Shown one piece after another: positions 8,752-17,600 of a DNA stretch of 64,000 bases. Under the pieces are notes generated by a model that saw nothing but the letters and a program-made list of their open reading frames with translations, did no database searches and had not been told where the DNA came from. The translations under genes and the position numbers were made by a program. Within the stretch, counting starts at the first letter, position 1, and each line of letters opens with the position of its first letter. This DNA is from Flavobacteriaceae bacterium PS02336. GTDB taxonomy: Bacteria > Bacteroidota > Bacteroidia > Flavobacteriales > Flavobacteriaceae. Location: the NCBI GenBank assembly GCA_029960065.1, contig JASCOF010000002.1, forward strand, positions 967,386-1,031,385, written 5' to 3'.

Positions 8752-10017
8752 ATGTTTAGTAAAGATAATTGGGACGAAATTTTACAGGCTTTAACAGCAA
8801 ATGTCTTCAGAACGGTTCTAACTGCTTTTGGGGTATTTTGGGGAATATTTATTTTAGTAATATTACTAGCGGCAGGTAAAGGACTGGAAAATGGTGTTAA
8901 AAAAGGTTTCGACGGAATAGCAACAAACACCATGTTCATGTGGAGCCAGACAACGTCTAAAGCTTACAAAGGACTGCCAAAAACACGTAGATACGATTTT
9001 AGAAATAGCGATGTTGCAGCTTTAAAACAGGCAATACCAGATTTGTTATATGTTTCTCCAAGAAATCAGCTTGGAGATTTTAATGGAACTAATAACGTGG
9101 TAAGAGGAACAAAAACCTCGGCTTTTACAATTTATGGAGATTATCCTGAATTGATAAAACAACAGCCAATGGATATTATTAAAGGTCGCTTTGTCAATCA
9201 GCAGGATATTAATGAAAGAAGAAAAATTGCTGTAATTGGTAAAGGTGTTATAAGTGAACTTTATGGTAAAGAAGAAGAAGCTGTTGGAACATACATAAAA
9301 ATAAATGGTGTTAATTTCATGGTTGTTGGAGTTTATTCCTCTAAACAGCAAGGAGGAAATGCAGAACAAGAACAGAAGAACATTTTTATACCATTTACTA
9401 CTTTTCAGCAAGCCTTTAACTATGGAGATAAAGTGGGATGGATGGCGCTTACCGCAAAAGATGAATCATCAATTACAGAATTAAAACCGAAAATATTAGA
9501 AATCATAAAAGCACTGCATTCCATAAACCCAACAGATGAGAGAGCGGTGGGTAATTTTGATTTGTATGAGCAGTTTAATAAAGTGCAGAGCTTATTTAAT
9601 ATTTTACAAGTAATTGCATATTTCGTAGGAACATTGGTTTTGATTTCTGGTGTGATCGGAATTTCAAATATTATGCTTATCGTAGTAAAAGAGCGTACAA
9701 AAGAAATAGGAATTAGAAGAGCGTTGGGAGCAACTCCGGCGGCTATTAGAAGTCAAATATTAACAGAATCCATATTTTTAACAATCATCTCAGGTATGTT
9801 TGGAATTGCCGTCGCAACAGGAATAATTGCTCTTTTAAACGTGGCGCTCGATTCGATGCCGCCGGGTGGCGATACTATGTTTGCTAATCCAAGTGTAGAT
9901 TTGCGTGTGGTATTTGTTGCATTATTAATATTGGTGGGATCAGGTTTGCTAGCTGGATTTATTCCCGCTCAGACGGCGATCAATGTAAAACCGGTAGATG
10001 CATTAAGAACAGAATAA
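8752..10017 (+). CDS. MacB-like ABC transporter permease (FtsX family), second
   Basis: A 421-residue paralog of the preceding permease, with the same architecture (N-terminal helix near residue 20-43, periplasmic MacB domain, three C-terminal helices) and the same FtsX motif ISNIMLIVVKERTKEIGIRR. Two different permeases in tandem indicate a heterodimeric transporter. It starts 2 nt after its neighbour and is followed, after 37 nt, by a membrane-fusion adaptor. Confidence 0.92.
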   Translation: MFSKDNWDEILQALTANVFRTVLTAFGVFWGIFILVILLAAGKGLENGVKKGFDGIATNTMFMWSQTTSKAYKGLPKTRRYDFRNSDVAALKQAIPDLLYVSPRNQLGDFNGTNNVVRGTKTSAFTIYGDYPELIKQQPMDIIKGRFVNQQDINERRKIAVIGKGVISELYGKEEEAVGTYIKINGVNFMVVGVYSSKQQGGNAEQEQKNIFIPFTTFQQAFNYGDKVGWMALTAKDESSITELKPKILEIIKALHSINPTDERAVGNFDLYEQFNKVQSLFNILQVIAYFVGTLVLISGVIGISNIMLIVVKERTKEIGIRRALGATPAAIRSQILTESIFLTIISGMFGIAVATGIIALLNVALDSMPPGGDTMFANPSVDLRVVFVALLILVGSGLLAGFIPAQTAINVKPVDALRTE

Positions 10018-10054
10018 ATTATCAATCAAAATAAATCGATTAAACCAAAAACAA

Positions 10055-11170
10055 ATGAAAAAAGGAGTAACCGTAACCATTTTAATATTTATTGCGATCG
10101 TTTTCTTTGGTGCACTATATTACTTGTATGCCAAAAATCAAGAATCACCGATTGTCTTTAAAACGGAAAAAGCAGAAACGAAAACAATTGTAAAAAATAC
10201 AATTGCGACAGGTAATATTCAGCCTGATGAAGAGGTATTAATCAAACCAAATATTTCAGGTATTATTGAAGAGGTTTATATCAAAGCAGGAGAAAAAATC
10301 AAAGCCGGCGATATGATTGCTAAAATTCGTGTTGTTGCAAATGTTTCAAATGTGAGCAGTACGCAAAATCAGGTCCAAACAGCTAAAATTGCTTTAGATA
10401 ACCAAGAAAGATTGTATAAAAGACAAAAAACATTGTTTGAGAAAGATGTAATTTCTGCAAATGATTTTGATGCGGCTCAAGTAGCATACAATCAAGCAAA
10501 GCAGACTTATCTTGCTGCAAAACAAAGTTTGGATATCGTTAAAACAGGAACAACATCTTCTCTAGGAAGTTACGCAAATACATTAATTCGTTCTACTGTT
10601 AACGGAATGGTTTTAGACGTTCCAGTAAAAGTTGGAAACCAGGTTATTGAAAGTAATAATTTTAATGAAGGAACTACAATTGCAAGCGTTGCCGATGTTG
10701 GAAGAATGATTTTTATTGGAAAAATTGATGAATCGGAAGTAGGGAAAATCAAAGAGAAAATGCCTATTGAGATTACAATTGGAGCTATTGAGAATAAAAA
10801 ATTCGAAGCGGTTTTAAATTATATTGCTCCAAAAGGAGTTACAGAAAATGGAGCAATTCAGTTTGAAATTAAAGCGCAAATGGTAAACAGAGATGATACT
10901 TTTATTAGAGCAGGTCTAAGTGCAAATGCTTCAATTATTTTAGAAAAAGCAGATAAAGTAATGGCAATTAAAGAGTCATTGGTTCAATTTGACAAAAAAA
11001 CACAAAAGCCTTATGTTGAGATAGAAACTGCTCCACAGAAATTCCAGAGAAAAGATTTAGTTTTAGGAGTGAGTGACGGAATCTATGTTCAAGTTAAAAG
11101 CGGTTTGAAAGCCACAGATAAGATCAAAATCTGGAATCAAGGCTTGATAAATGAAGGTGAAAAAAAATAA
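10055..11170 (+). CDS. periplasmic adaptor (membrane fusion) protein, MacA/HlyD type, first
   Basis: A 371-residue adaptor with an N-terminal membrane anchor (about residues 5-27), a lipoyl half-motif around NIQPDEEVLIKPNISG, a coiled-coil hairpin (about residues 105-170, containing QERLYKRQKTLFEKDVIS), a second lipoyl half and a beta-barrel domain. It should bridge the MacB-like permeases to TolC. It belongs to the ATPase-permease operon by spacing. A second, different adaptor gene follows TolC. Confidence 0.88.
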   Translation: MKKGVTVTILIFIAIVFFGALYYLYAKNQESPIVFKTEKAETKTIVKNTIATGNIQPDEEVLIKPNISGIIEEVYIKAGEKIKAGDMIAKIRVVANVSNVSSTQNQVQTAKIALDNQERLYKRQKTLFEKDVISANDFDAAQVAYNQAKQTYLAAKQSLDIVKTGTTSSLGSYANTLIRSTVNGMVLDVPVKVGNQVIESNNFNEGTTIASVADVGRMIFIGKIDESEVGKIKEKMPIEITIGAIENKKFEAVLNYIAPKGVTENGAIQFEIKAQMVNRDDTFIRAGLSANASIILEKADKVMAIKESLVQFDKKTQKPYVEIETAPQKFQRKDLVLGVSDGIYVQVKSGLKATDKIKIWNQGLINEGEKK

Positions 11171-11213
11171 TCTAATTTGAAGGGTTAAGGGAGTTTTTGG
11201 GTTTAAAAAATGT

Positions 11214-11221
11214 TAAATTTG
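11214..11221 (+). promoter_or_regulatory. -7 promoter element upstream of the TolC gene
   Basis: TAAATTTG matches the -7 consensus, 36 nt before the ATG at 11257, in the 86-nt gap between the first adaptor and TolC. A TTG at 11197-11199 is only 14 nt upstream, shorter than the usual spacing. It suggests an internal promoter splitting the exporter cluster into two transcripts. Confidence 0.5.
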
Positions 11222-11256
11222 CGTAGTTTGCTTTACTGCGCTTTCATCAAAAATAT

Positions 11257-12639
11257 ATGAAAATAAATAAATATAATAGTCTTGTTTTTGCAATGTTATT
11301 CGGTTTCGGTTTAACTGGACAAGCGCAATCTAAACAATGGACACTGGAAGAATGTGTGAGATACGCATTAGAAAATAATATTACGATAAAATTGACGGAG
11401 TTAGACGTAAAAAATGCTGACATTGATAAAAAAGGGGCATTAGGGAATTATCTTCCATCAGTAAACGGAAGTGCTTCTCACTCTTGGAATATCGGTTTGA
11501 ACCAGGATTTAACAACTGGTATTCTTCGTAATCAAACTACTCAGTATTCATCACTTGGCGTAAATGCGGGAGTTGATATTTACAAAGGGCTTCAAAATCA
11601 AAATAATTACAGAAAAGCAAAATTATCAATCATTGCATCAAAATACCAATTATTAAAGATGCAGGAAGATGTTTCTTTGAATGTTGCAAGTGCATTTTTG
11701 CAGATTTTATCTAATAAAGAAGATTTAAAAGTTAGAAAAGAACAGCTGTATATTGATGAAAAACGATATGCACGCTCTGAAGAAATGGTGAATGCGGGAA
11801 CAATTCCGCGTGGTGATTTGTTTGATCTAAAAGCAACAGTTGCCACTGATAAACAAAATATAGCTGTTTCTGAAAATAACTTGTTGATTTCAAAATTAAG
11901 TTTAGCGCAGCTTTTACAGCTAAAAGAGTTTGCAGATTTTGATGTTGTAGACAATAACAATCTGGCAGACGAAAATAATATTCTTGCACAGACACCAGTT
12001 GAAATTTATGATAAAGCAAAAGATGTGAGAACAGAATTAAAACTGGCTCAGACTAATCTTGAAATTGCTGAGAAAAATGTAGCTATTGCCAAGGGAGCTT
12101 ATCAGCCTACACTTTCAGGTTTTTATGGATTTAATACAAGAGCAAGTTATAGTGATCAAGTAAGGCTAGATGCTAATGGTAATCCTTATACAGTAGGACC
12201 AGATCCATTATTCCAACAATTTAGTGATAACAAAGGTCACAATTTTGGTTTCCAATTGAATGTTCCGATTTTTAACGGATTTTCAGTTAAGAACAACGTA
12301 GAACGTAGTAAAGTAAATTTAGAAAAATCTAAAATAGATTTAGAGCAAAAAAGTTTAGATTTGCAACGTAACGTTTATACTGCTTTTACAGATGCAAGAG
12401 CTGCTTTAAATACTTATGAAGCATCTACTGTAACTTTAGAAGCAAGACAGCAGGCTTATAATTTTGCAAAAGAAAAATATGATGTTGGTTTAATGAATGC
12501 ATTTGATTTTACTCAAGCTCAAACATTGCTGACAAATGCACAGTCTGATGTTATCAGAACAAAATACGATTACATGTTTAAAATTAAAATACTTGAATTT
12601 TATTTCGGAATTCCAATCGTTCCAATTATTACAAAATAA
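11257..12639 (+). CDS. TolC family outer membrane efflux protein
   Basis: A 460-residue outer membrane channel protein. It has a signal peptide ending near GQAQS (about residue 24), then the two repeated OEP halves rich in coiled-coil residues. The family features WTLEECVRYALENN near the start and YDVGLMNAFDFTQAQTLL near the end are clear. It forms the exit duct of the tripartite exporter. It is flanked on both sides by adaptor genes and lies 6 nt before the second one. Confidence 0.92.
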   Translation: MKINKYNSLVFAMLFGFGLTGQAQSKQWTLEECVRYALENNITIKLTELDVKNADIDKKGALGNYLPSVNGSASHSWNIGLNQDLTTGILRNQTTQYSSLGVNAGVDIYKGLQNQNNYRKAKLSIIASKYQLLKMQEDVSLNVASAFLQILSNKEDLKVRKEQLYIDEKRYARSEEMVNAGTIPRGDLFDLKATVATDKQNIAVSENNLLISKLSLAQLLQLKEFADFDVVDNNNLADENNILAQTPVEIYDKAKDVRTELKLAQTNLEIAEKNVAIAKGAYQPTLSGFYGFNTRASYSDQVRLDANGNPYTVGPDPLFQQFSDNKGHNFGFQLNVPIFNGFSVKNNVERSKVNLEKSKIDLEQKSLDLQRNVYTAFTDARAALNTYEASTVTLEARQQAYNFAKEKYDVGLMNAFDFTQAQTLLTNAQSDVIRTKYDYMFKIKILEFYFGIPIVPIITK

Positions 12640-12645
12640 TTTATT

Positions 12646-13938
12646 ATGTCAAAAAAAACAATTTATTTCTTAGTAGGCGGTGCAGTAATAATTATTGCAG
12701 CTTTAATTGGGCTTTCAAAAGCTGGAGTAATAGGGAATAAGGATGAGGGAAAAGAAGTAGAAATTTCAAAAGTTACTGCTTCAACAATTGTTGAAACAGT
12801 ATCTGCAACAGGTAAAATTCAGCCGGAAATTGAGGTTAAAATTGCACCAGAAGTTTCGGGAGAAATTATTTTACTAAATGTAAAAGAAGGTCAGGTAGTA
12901 AAGAAAGGAGATTTGCTGGTTAAAATTAATCCAGACTTGTACACCTCAAGCTACAACCGTTCGGTGTCTAATTTATCTGGATCTAAAGCTGGATTAACTC
13001 AGTCAGAAGCTAGTTTTAAAGAAGCAAAAGCAAATTACGATCGTAATAAAACATTATACGATAAAGGAGTTATTTCAAGATCAGATTGGGATAAGGCTAT
13101 AGCGTCATTTGAAGTTGCGAAAGCTACCAAGCAAAATTCTTATTATAACGTTCAAAGTGCTTCAGCATCAGTAAATGAAGCTAGAGATAATTTAGGTCGT
13201 ACAACAATATATTCTCCTGCAGATGGGACAATTTCAGTTTTAAATGTAGAATTAGGAGAAAGAGTTTTGGGTACACAGCAAATGGCCGGTACTGAACTTT
13301 TGCGCGTTGCGAACCTTAACAATATGGAGGTTGAAGTAGACGTAAATGAAAATGATATTGTAAAAATTAAAATTGGCGACGAAGCAAATGTTGAAGTCGA
13401 TGCCTATTTAAAAAAGAAATTCAAAGGTGTTGTAACCAGTATATCTAATTCTGCGAGTGAAACTTTAACTTCAGATCAAGTTACAAACTTTAAAGTTAAA
13501 GTAAGAATTTTAAAAGAATCTTATCAGGATTTATTAGAAGGAAAGCCAAGTACTTATTCTCCTTTTAGACCAGGAATGACAGCTACTGTAGATATTATTA
13601 CAACTACTAAAACAAACGTTTTGGCAGTGCCAATTAGTGCTGTTGTAGTAAAATCGGATACTACTGCGGTAAAAGATTTTAAAGTTGAGGATCCTAATGA
13701 AGATAAAAAAGCAGCTCCAAAAAGTGATAAAAAATTCGAATGTGTTTTTGTGAAAGTTGGAGACAAAGCTAAAATCAGGGTGATTAAAACAGGAATTCAG
13801 GACGATACTAATATTGAGATAATGTCTGGTTTAAAACCTGGCGACGTAGTAATTACAGGTCCATATACAACAGTTTCTAAAGATCTTAATTCTGGAGATA
13901 AAGTAAAGCTTAAAAAAGCTGAAGCACCTAAGAAATAA
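12646..13938 (+). CDS. periplasmic adaptor (membrane fusion) protein, MacA/HlyD type, second
   Basis: A 430-residue adaptor with an N-terminal helix (about residues 5-25), lipoyl halves (KIQPEIEVKIAPEVSGEI and YSPADGTISVLNVELGERV), a coiled-coil hairpin (about residues 100-185) and a C-terminal barrel and membrane-proximal domain. It is longer than the first adaptor and has a Lys/Asp-rich insert near residues 345-365 (EDPNEDKKAAPKSDKK). It lies 6 nt after TolC. Whether both adaptors work with the same permeases cannot be read from sequence. Confidence 0.88.
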   Translation: MSKKTIYFLVGGAVIIIAALIGLSKAGVIGNKDEGKEVEISKVTASTIVETVSATGKIQPEIEVKIAPEVSGEIILLNVKEGQVVKKGDLLVKINPDLYTSSYNRSVSNLSGSKAGLTQSEASFKEAKANYDRNKTLYDKGVISRSDWDKAIASFEVAKATKQNSYYNVQSASASVNEARDNLGRTTIYSPADGTISVLNVELGERVLGTQQMAGTELLRVANLNNMEVEVDVNENDIVKIKIGDEANVEVDAYLKKKFKGVVTSISNSASETLTSDQVTNFKVKVRILKESYQDLLEGKPSTYSPFRPGMTATVDIITTTKTNVLAVPISAVVVKSDTTAVKDFKVEDPNEDKKAAPKSDKKFECVFVKVGDKAKIRVIKTGIQDDTNIEIMSGLKPGDVVITGPYTTVSKDLNSGDKVKLKKAEAPKK

Positions 13939-13970
13939 TACAATCAATAATAATTTTAAAATATAATACA

Positions 13971-14645
13971 TTGTCTTTTATTCTCAATATCGAGACGGCT
14001 ACTAAAAATTGTTCAGTATCTGTCGCAAAAGATGGAAAAACCATTGCATGCAACGAACTTGCAGAGGAAGGATATTCGCATGCTGAAAAACTTCATGTTT
14101 TTATAGAAGAAGTAATTGCAAAATCAGGGATTTCTGTTCAGGATTTAAGCGCAATTGCAGTAAGTCAGGGACCAGGATCTTATACTGGTTTAAGAATTGG
14201 CGTTTCAGCGGCAAAAGGTTTGTGTTATGCTTTAAATATTCCATTAATAGCTGTAGACACCCTTCAGTCATTAGCTTCTCAAGCAGGAGTAACAGACGGA
14301 AAAATTATTCCAATGTTAGATGCCCGCCGTATGGAAGTCTACAGCGAAGTTTTTAATGCAGATTTAACGGTTGAAAGAGCGATTAAAGCCGAAATTATAG
14401 ACGAAAGCTCATTTCAAGAATATACAGACAAACTTTACTTTGTTGGTGATTGTGCTGAAAAATGTAAAACTGTTTTAACGAAAGAAAACTTTGTGTTTTT
14501 AGAAGATGTGAAATATCCTTCGGCACAAGCTATGAGTAAAATTAGTTTTGATAAGTATCAAAAAAGCGACATTGTAGATGTCGCTTATTTTGAACCTTAT
14601 TATTTAAAGGATTTTATGATTACTGCTCCTTCAAAAAAGCAATAA
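13971..14645 (+). CDS. tsaB: tRNA threonylcarbamoyladenosine biosynthesis protein TsaB
   Basis: A 224-residue ASKHA-fold protein that partners TsaD and TsaE in making t6A37 in ANN-decoding tRNAs. The N-terminal motif ILNIETATKNCSVSV, the segment AVSQGPGSYTGLRIG and the helix AKGLCYALNIPLIAVDTL are diagnostic. The start is TTG at 13971; no ATG is available at the conserved N terminus. It follows the second adaptor by 32 nt. Its stop is 4 nt from the converging mscS gene with no terminator between. Confidence 0.92.
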   Translation: MSFILNIETATKNCSVSVAKDGKTIACNELAEEGYSHAEKLHVFIEEVIAKSGISVQDLSAIAVSQGPGSYTGLRIGVSAAKGLCYALNIPLIAVDTLQSLASQAGVTDGKIIPMLDARRMEVYSEVFNADLTVERAIKAEIIDESSFQEYTDKLYFVGDCAEKCKTVLTKENFVFLEDVKYPSAQAMSKISFDKYQKSDIVDVAYFEPYYLKDFMITAPSKKQ

Positions 14646-14649
14646 TAGC

Positions 14650-15465
14650 TTATTTTTGAAGTGTAAAAGGCTGTATAGATATTCCTGCTTCATCCAATGC
14701 GATTTTGCAATTCTCTAGAGTATCTGAAACTACCGAGCCATAATCTGCTTTTGCTGCCCACGGACGAACTGCAAAATCAATGGAACTGGCAGATAAATTT
14801 TTCACAAAAACTTCTGGTGCTGGATTTTTAAGTACTTTGGGATTTTTAAGCAAAACTTCTAAAAGGATATCTTTTGCCTTTTTGATATCTGAGTCGTAAG
14901 AAATTGAAAATGTCAAGTCAGCTTTTCTTTCTGCCTGCAACGAATAATTAATAATTGTTCCGTTTGATAATGCACCATTGGGTACAAAAACTGTTTGATT
15001 AGTTCCAGTAATTAATTTTGTGACAAAAATTTGAATTTCTTCAACAGTAGCAATAATGCCCTGCGCTTCAATTGTATCACCAACTTTAAAAGGCTTAAAA
15101 ACAATAATCAGCATTCCTCCAGCAAAATTGGAAAGGGAACCTTGTAAAGACAAACCAACAGCCAATCCCATTGCTCCTAGAATAGCTACAAATGATGAAG
15201 TTTCAATTCCGAGTTTTGAAATAAAAGTAACAAATAAGAGGATTCTAAGTGCCCATAATAAAATATCTGCTAGAAATTTTGTCAATGTTGGGTCAAGATT
15301 TCTCTTAACCATTATTTTTCTAATTAATCGATTTATTAGCCTGATAGCATATAAACCAACAAATAAAATTAGAAATGCAGAGATTAATTTAGGAGAATAA
15401 TCAACTAAGATGTTAATAAATCTTGCAATGTAATTACTAACTTGGTCTGAAGTCACGTCGTTCAT
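14650..15465 (-). CDS. mechanosensitive ion channel family protein (MscS type)
   Basis: A 271-residue small-conductance mechanosensitive channel from the ATG at 15463-15465 (MNDVTSDQVSNY). It has three hydrophobic segments, the pore-lining helix rich in Gly/Ala (VAILGAMGLAVGLSLQGSLSNFAGG) and the MscS beta domain (FKPFKVGDTIEAQGIIATVE), then a soluble C-terminal domain. It should release solutes on osmotic downshock. An in-frame start further upstream would read through the predicted promoter and hairpin, so I reject it. Its leader contains a terminator-like hairpin. Confidence 0.9.
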   Translation of the reverse strand: MNDVTSDQVSNYIARFINILVDYSPKLISAFLILFVGLYAIRLINRLIRKIMVKRNLDPTLTKFLADILLWALRILLFVTFISKLGIETSSFVAILGAMGLAVGLSLQGSLSNFAGGMLIIVFKPFKVGDTIEAQGIIATVEEIQIFVTKLITGTNQTVFVPNGALSNGTIINYSLQAERKADLTFSISYDSDIKKAKDILLEVLLKNPKVLKNPAPEVFVKNLSASSIDFAVRPWAAKADYGSVVSDTLENCKIALDEAGISIQPFTLQK

Positions 15466-15473
15466 GATTTTAA

Positions 15474-15502
15474 AATAAAAAAAACCTTCTCGGAAGAGAA
15501 GG
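15474..15502 (-). terminator. terminator-like hairpin in the mscS leader / after the NifU gene
   Basis: On the minus strand an 8-bp stem ACCTTCTC/GAGAAGGT with loop TTCC is followed by seven T, A, then four T. It lies 55 nt past the NifU stop but also downstream of the -7 box at 15519-15526, so transcripts starting there must pass it before reaching the mscS ATG. Confidence 0.75.
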
Positions 15503-15518
15503 TATGTTTGTTTGTGCT

Positions 15519-15526
15519 GCAAATAT
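15519..15526 (-). promoter_or_regulatory. -7 promoter element for mscS
   Basis: Minus-strand TATATTTG followed by CAGC matches the consensus well, about 54 nt before the mscS ATG. The terminator-like hairpin lies between the box and the gene. No clear -33 TTG is visible. Confidence 0.55.
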
Positions 15527-15556
15527 AATTGAAATTCTTATAGAAGAAAAAAGTCA

Positions 15557-16456
15557 TTAGGCATTTGAAGCTTCTACTTTTATCGCTTCATCATTTAGCA
15601 TGCTTTTCAGCATATTTTCGATACCGCTTTTTAAAGTAAATGTAGAAGAAGGACAACCGCTGCAAGCACCTTGTAAAAGTACTTTTACTGTTTTATCTTC
15701 TTCATTGTAAGATTCGAAAGCAATGTTTCCACCGTCAGCAGCTACTGCAGGTTTTACATATTCTTCTAAAATATTAATGATCTGTTGTGAAGTAACATCC
15801 AATTTATCAAACGCTTCATCTTTTGTCACTTCATTTTTTGTTGCTGTCTGAATTAGACTTTCGTCTAAAACGGTACCGCCGTTTTCAATAAATTGTTTAA
15901 TGAAAGTTCTTAATTCTAAAGTGATTTCAGACCAGTCGTTAATCTCATATTTAGTTACAGAAATGTAATTTTCGTCAATGAAAATTTCTTTTACGTAAGG
16001 AAATTTAAACAATTCCTGTGCTAGTGGAGAAGAAGCAGTCTGATCGATATTTTTGTATTCCACTGCATTACGAGTCAGCATTCTGCTAACAACAAACTTT
16101 AAGGCAGAAGGATTTGGAGTTGTTTCTCCATAAACTGTGATAGGCTGTTTTTTTGTTTTTGTTTCATCAACTTTAATAATAACTCCGCCTTTCTCAACAA
16201 AAGAGCTTATTTGTTCTGCAACAGCTTCTTTAACATCATCCCAATCTACAATGCTGTATCTTTCGATAGCAATAAAATTTCCAGAAATATAAACAGTCTT
16301 AACAAATGGTAAATAAAATAGTTGCTGCGCCAAAGGAGAAGCTTGCGCCTCGTCAATGTTTTTAAACTCAAAGTTTTGATTTTGAGTAATAAAATCCTCA
16401 AACTCAAACTTTAAAATAGTTGGATTTTGAGTTTCTTTTATAGTGATTTTCGTCAT
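15557..16456 (-). CDS. NifU-family Fe-S cluster carrier with duplicated Nfu N-terminal domain
   Basis: A 299-residue protein. Two tandem Nfu_N-type domains occupy about residues 1-95 and 105-195; both carry the pattern NPT/NPSALKF ... ASPLAQ(Q/E)LF ... V(K)T/EIFI. A C-terminal NifU domain (about 222-295) has the Fe-S binding pair C265-S-G-C268. It should hold and pass on [4Fe-4S] clusters in the cytoplasm. Usual Nfu proteins have a single N domain, so the duplication is notable. Downstream is a terminator hairpin. Confidence 0.9.
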   Translation of the reverse strand: MTKITIKETQNPTILKFEFEDFITQNQNFEFKNIDEAQASPLAQQLFYLPFVKTVYISGNFIAIERYSIVDWDDVKEAVAEQISSFVEKGGVIIKVDETKTKKQPITVYGETTPNPSALKFVVSRMLTRNAVEYKNIDQTASSPLAQELFKFPYVKEIFIDENYISVTKYEINDWSEITLELRTFIKQFIENGGTVLDESLIQTATKNEVTKDEAFDKLDVTSQQIINILEEYVKPAVAADGGNIAFESYNEEDKTVKVLLQGACSGCPSSTFTLKSGIENMLKSMLNDEAIKVEASNA

Positions 16457-16472
16457 GGTAGTATATTTTTTG

Positions 16473-16480
16473 CAAATTTA
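16473..16480 (-). promoter_or_regulatory. -7 promoter element for the NifU-family gene
   Basis: Minus-strand TAAATTTG followed by CAAAA, 16 nt upstream of the ATG at 16454-16456, matching TAnnTTTG. No TTG -33 element is evident at 18-21 nt. Confidence 0.5.
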
Positions 16481-16599
16481 CTAAAGTTATTTTCTACTAA
16501 TAACTATATTTGGTTTTTTAATGAAATAATTAAGAGTCTTCTCAAGGAAATCGTGTTAAATTGCAGGAGTAAAAATTAAATAGATATAAAATTGCCTTT

Positions 16600-17589
16600 A
16601 TGAAATTAAAAATCAGGGTTTTATTAATTTTTCTTATTTCTTCCTTTTTTTCTTATTCACAAGAGGGAATACCTGTTTATTCTGATTATTTGTCAGACAA
16701 TTATTATTTAATTCATCCTTCTATGGCTGGTGCCGCTAATTGCGCGAAGATCAGATTGACGGCCAGAAAGCAATGGTTTGGGCAGGAAGATGCTCCAACT
16801 TTACAAACGTTAAGTTTTAATGGAAGAGTAGGAGAGCGCTCTGGAGCTGGTATTATTGTTTTTAATGATAAAAACGGCTACCACTCTCAAAAAGGAGTTA
16901 AACTTACCTACGCGCATCATATAATGTTTTCTAGAGATGAGATCGATTTAAATCAGCTTTCTTTTGGTATTAGCGGTGGTTTAATTCAAAGTCAGCTGGA
17001 TGAAACGAAATTTGGAGGTACTTTTGATCCTATTGTTTTCGGTTCTATTCAAAAAGATTCTTATTTTAATATGGATATTGGAGCTTCTTATAACTTTATG
17101 GACTTTTATGCGCATGCAACTGTTCAAGGTTTATTAGAAACAAGGAGAGAATTATATACTGAATATGAAAGTGATAACCTGAGAAAGTTTTTGCTGAGTG
17201 TTGGATATGTTTTTGGTAAAAGAGAAAGCATCACCTGGGAACCTTCGATACTTTTTCAATATTTTGATAAAACCAAAGAGAAAACAATCGATGTAAACTT
17301 GAAGGCCTACAAAAGTATGGATTTCGGAAGCCTTTGGGCAGCTTTATCTTATAGAAGAGGTTTTGATGGAGCACAGTATCTTTCTGGAAGCGGTGTTGCA
17401 TCTCAAAAATTGCAATTTTTTACGCCGATAGTTGGAGTTAATTTCAAGAACTTTATGTTTGCTTATACCTATTCTCAAGTAATGGGAGATGTAAAATTTG
17501 ATACCGGCGGTTACCACCAGATTACTTTAGGTATTGATTTATTCTGTAGAAAAGAACGTTACGACTGTAACTGTCCAGCGGTTAACTAA
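16600..17589 (+). CDS. PorP/SprF family type IX secretion membrane protein
   Basis: A 329-residue outer membrane beta-barrel protein with a signal peptide (cleavage near FFSYSQE, about residue 21) and the family start IPVYSDYLSDNYYLIHPSMAGAANCAKIRLTARKQW (only part quoted is diagnostic: NPS/HPS-AGA then ARKQW). Members bind C-terminal domains of T9SS type-B cargo and help anchor or secrete them; SprF serves SprB in F. johnsoniae. No cargo gene is adjacent here, but a type-B cargo is encoded about 40 kb away at 56578-59556. A weak -7-like TAAAATTG lies only 5 nt before the ATG. Confidence 0.88.
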   Translation: MKLKIRVLLIFLISSFFSYSQEGIPVYSDYLSDNYYLIHPSMAGAANCAKIRLTARKQWFGQEDAPTLQTLSFNGRVGERSGAGIIVFNDKNGYHSQKGVKLTYAHHIMFSRDEIDLNQLSFGISGGLIQSQLDETKFGGTFDPIVFGSIQKDSYFNMDIGASYNFMDFYAHATVQGLLETRRELYTEYESDNLRKFLLSVGYVFGKRESITWEPSILFQYFDKTKEKTIDVNLKAYKSMDFGSLWAALSYRRGFDGAQYLSGSGVASQKLQFFTPIVGVNFKNFMFAYTYSQVMGDVKFDTGGYHQITLGIDLFCRKERYDCNCPAVN

Positions 17590-17600
17590 ATTTTATTTTT

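Noticed and set aside
15466..15522. Longer MscS N terminus
   Set aside because: It would include the promoter-proximal hairpin and T run as codons; the ATG at 15463-15465 gives a normal MscS.
15474..15526. Riboswitch before mscS
   Set aside because: The leader is too short and simple; only a hairpin is present.
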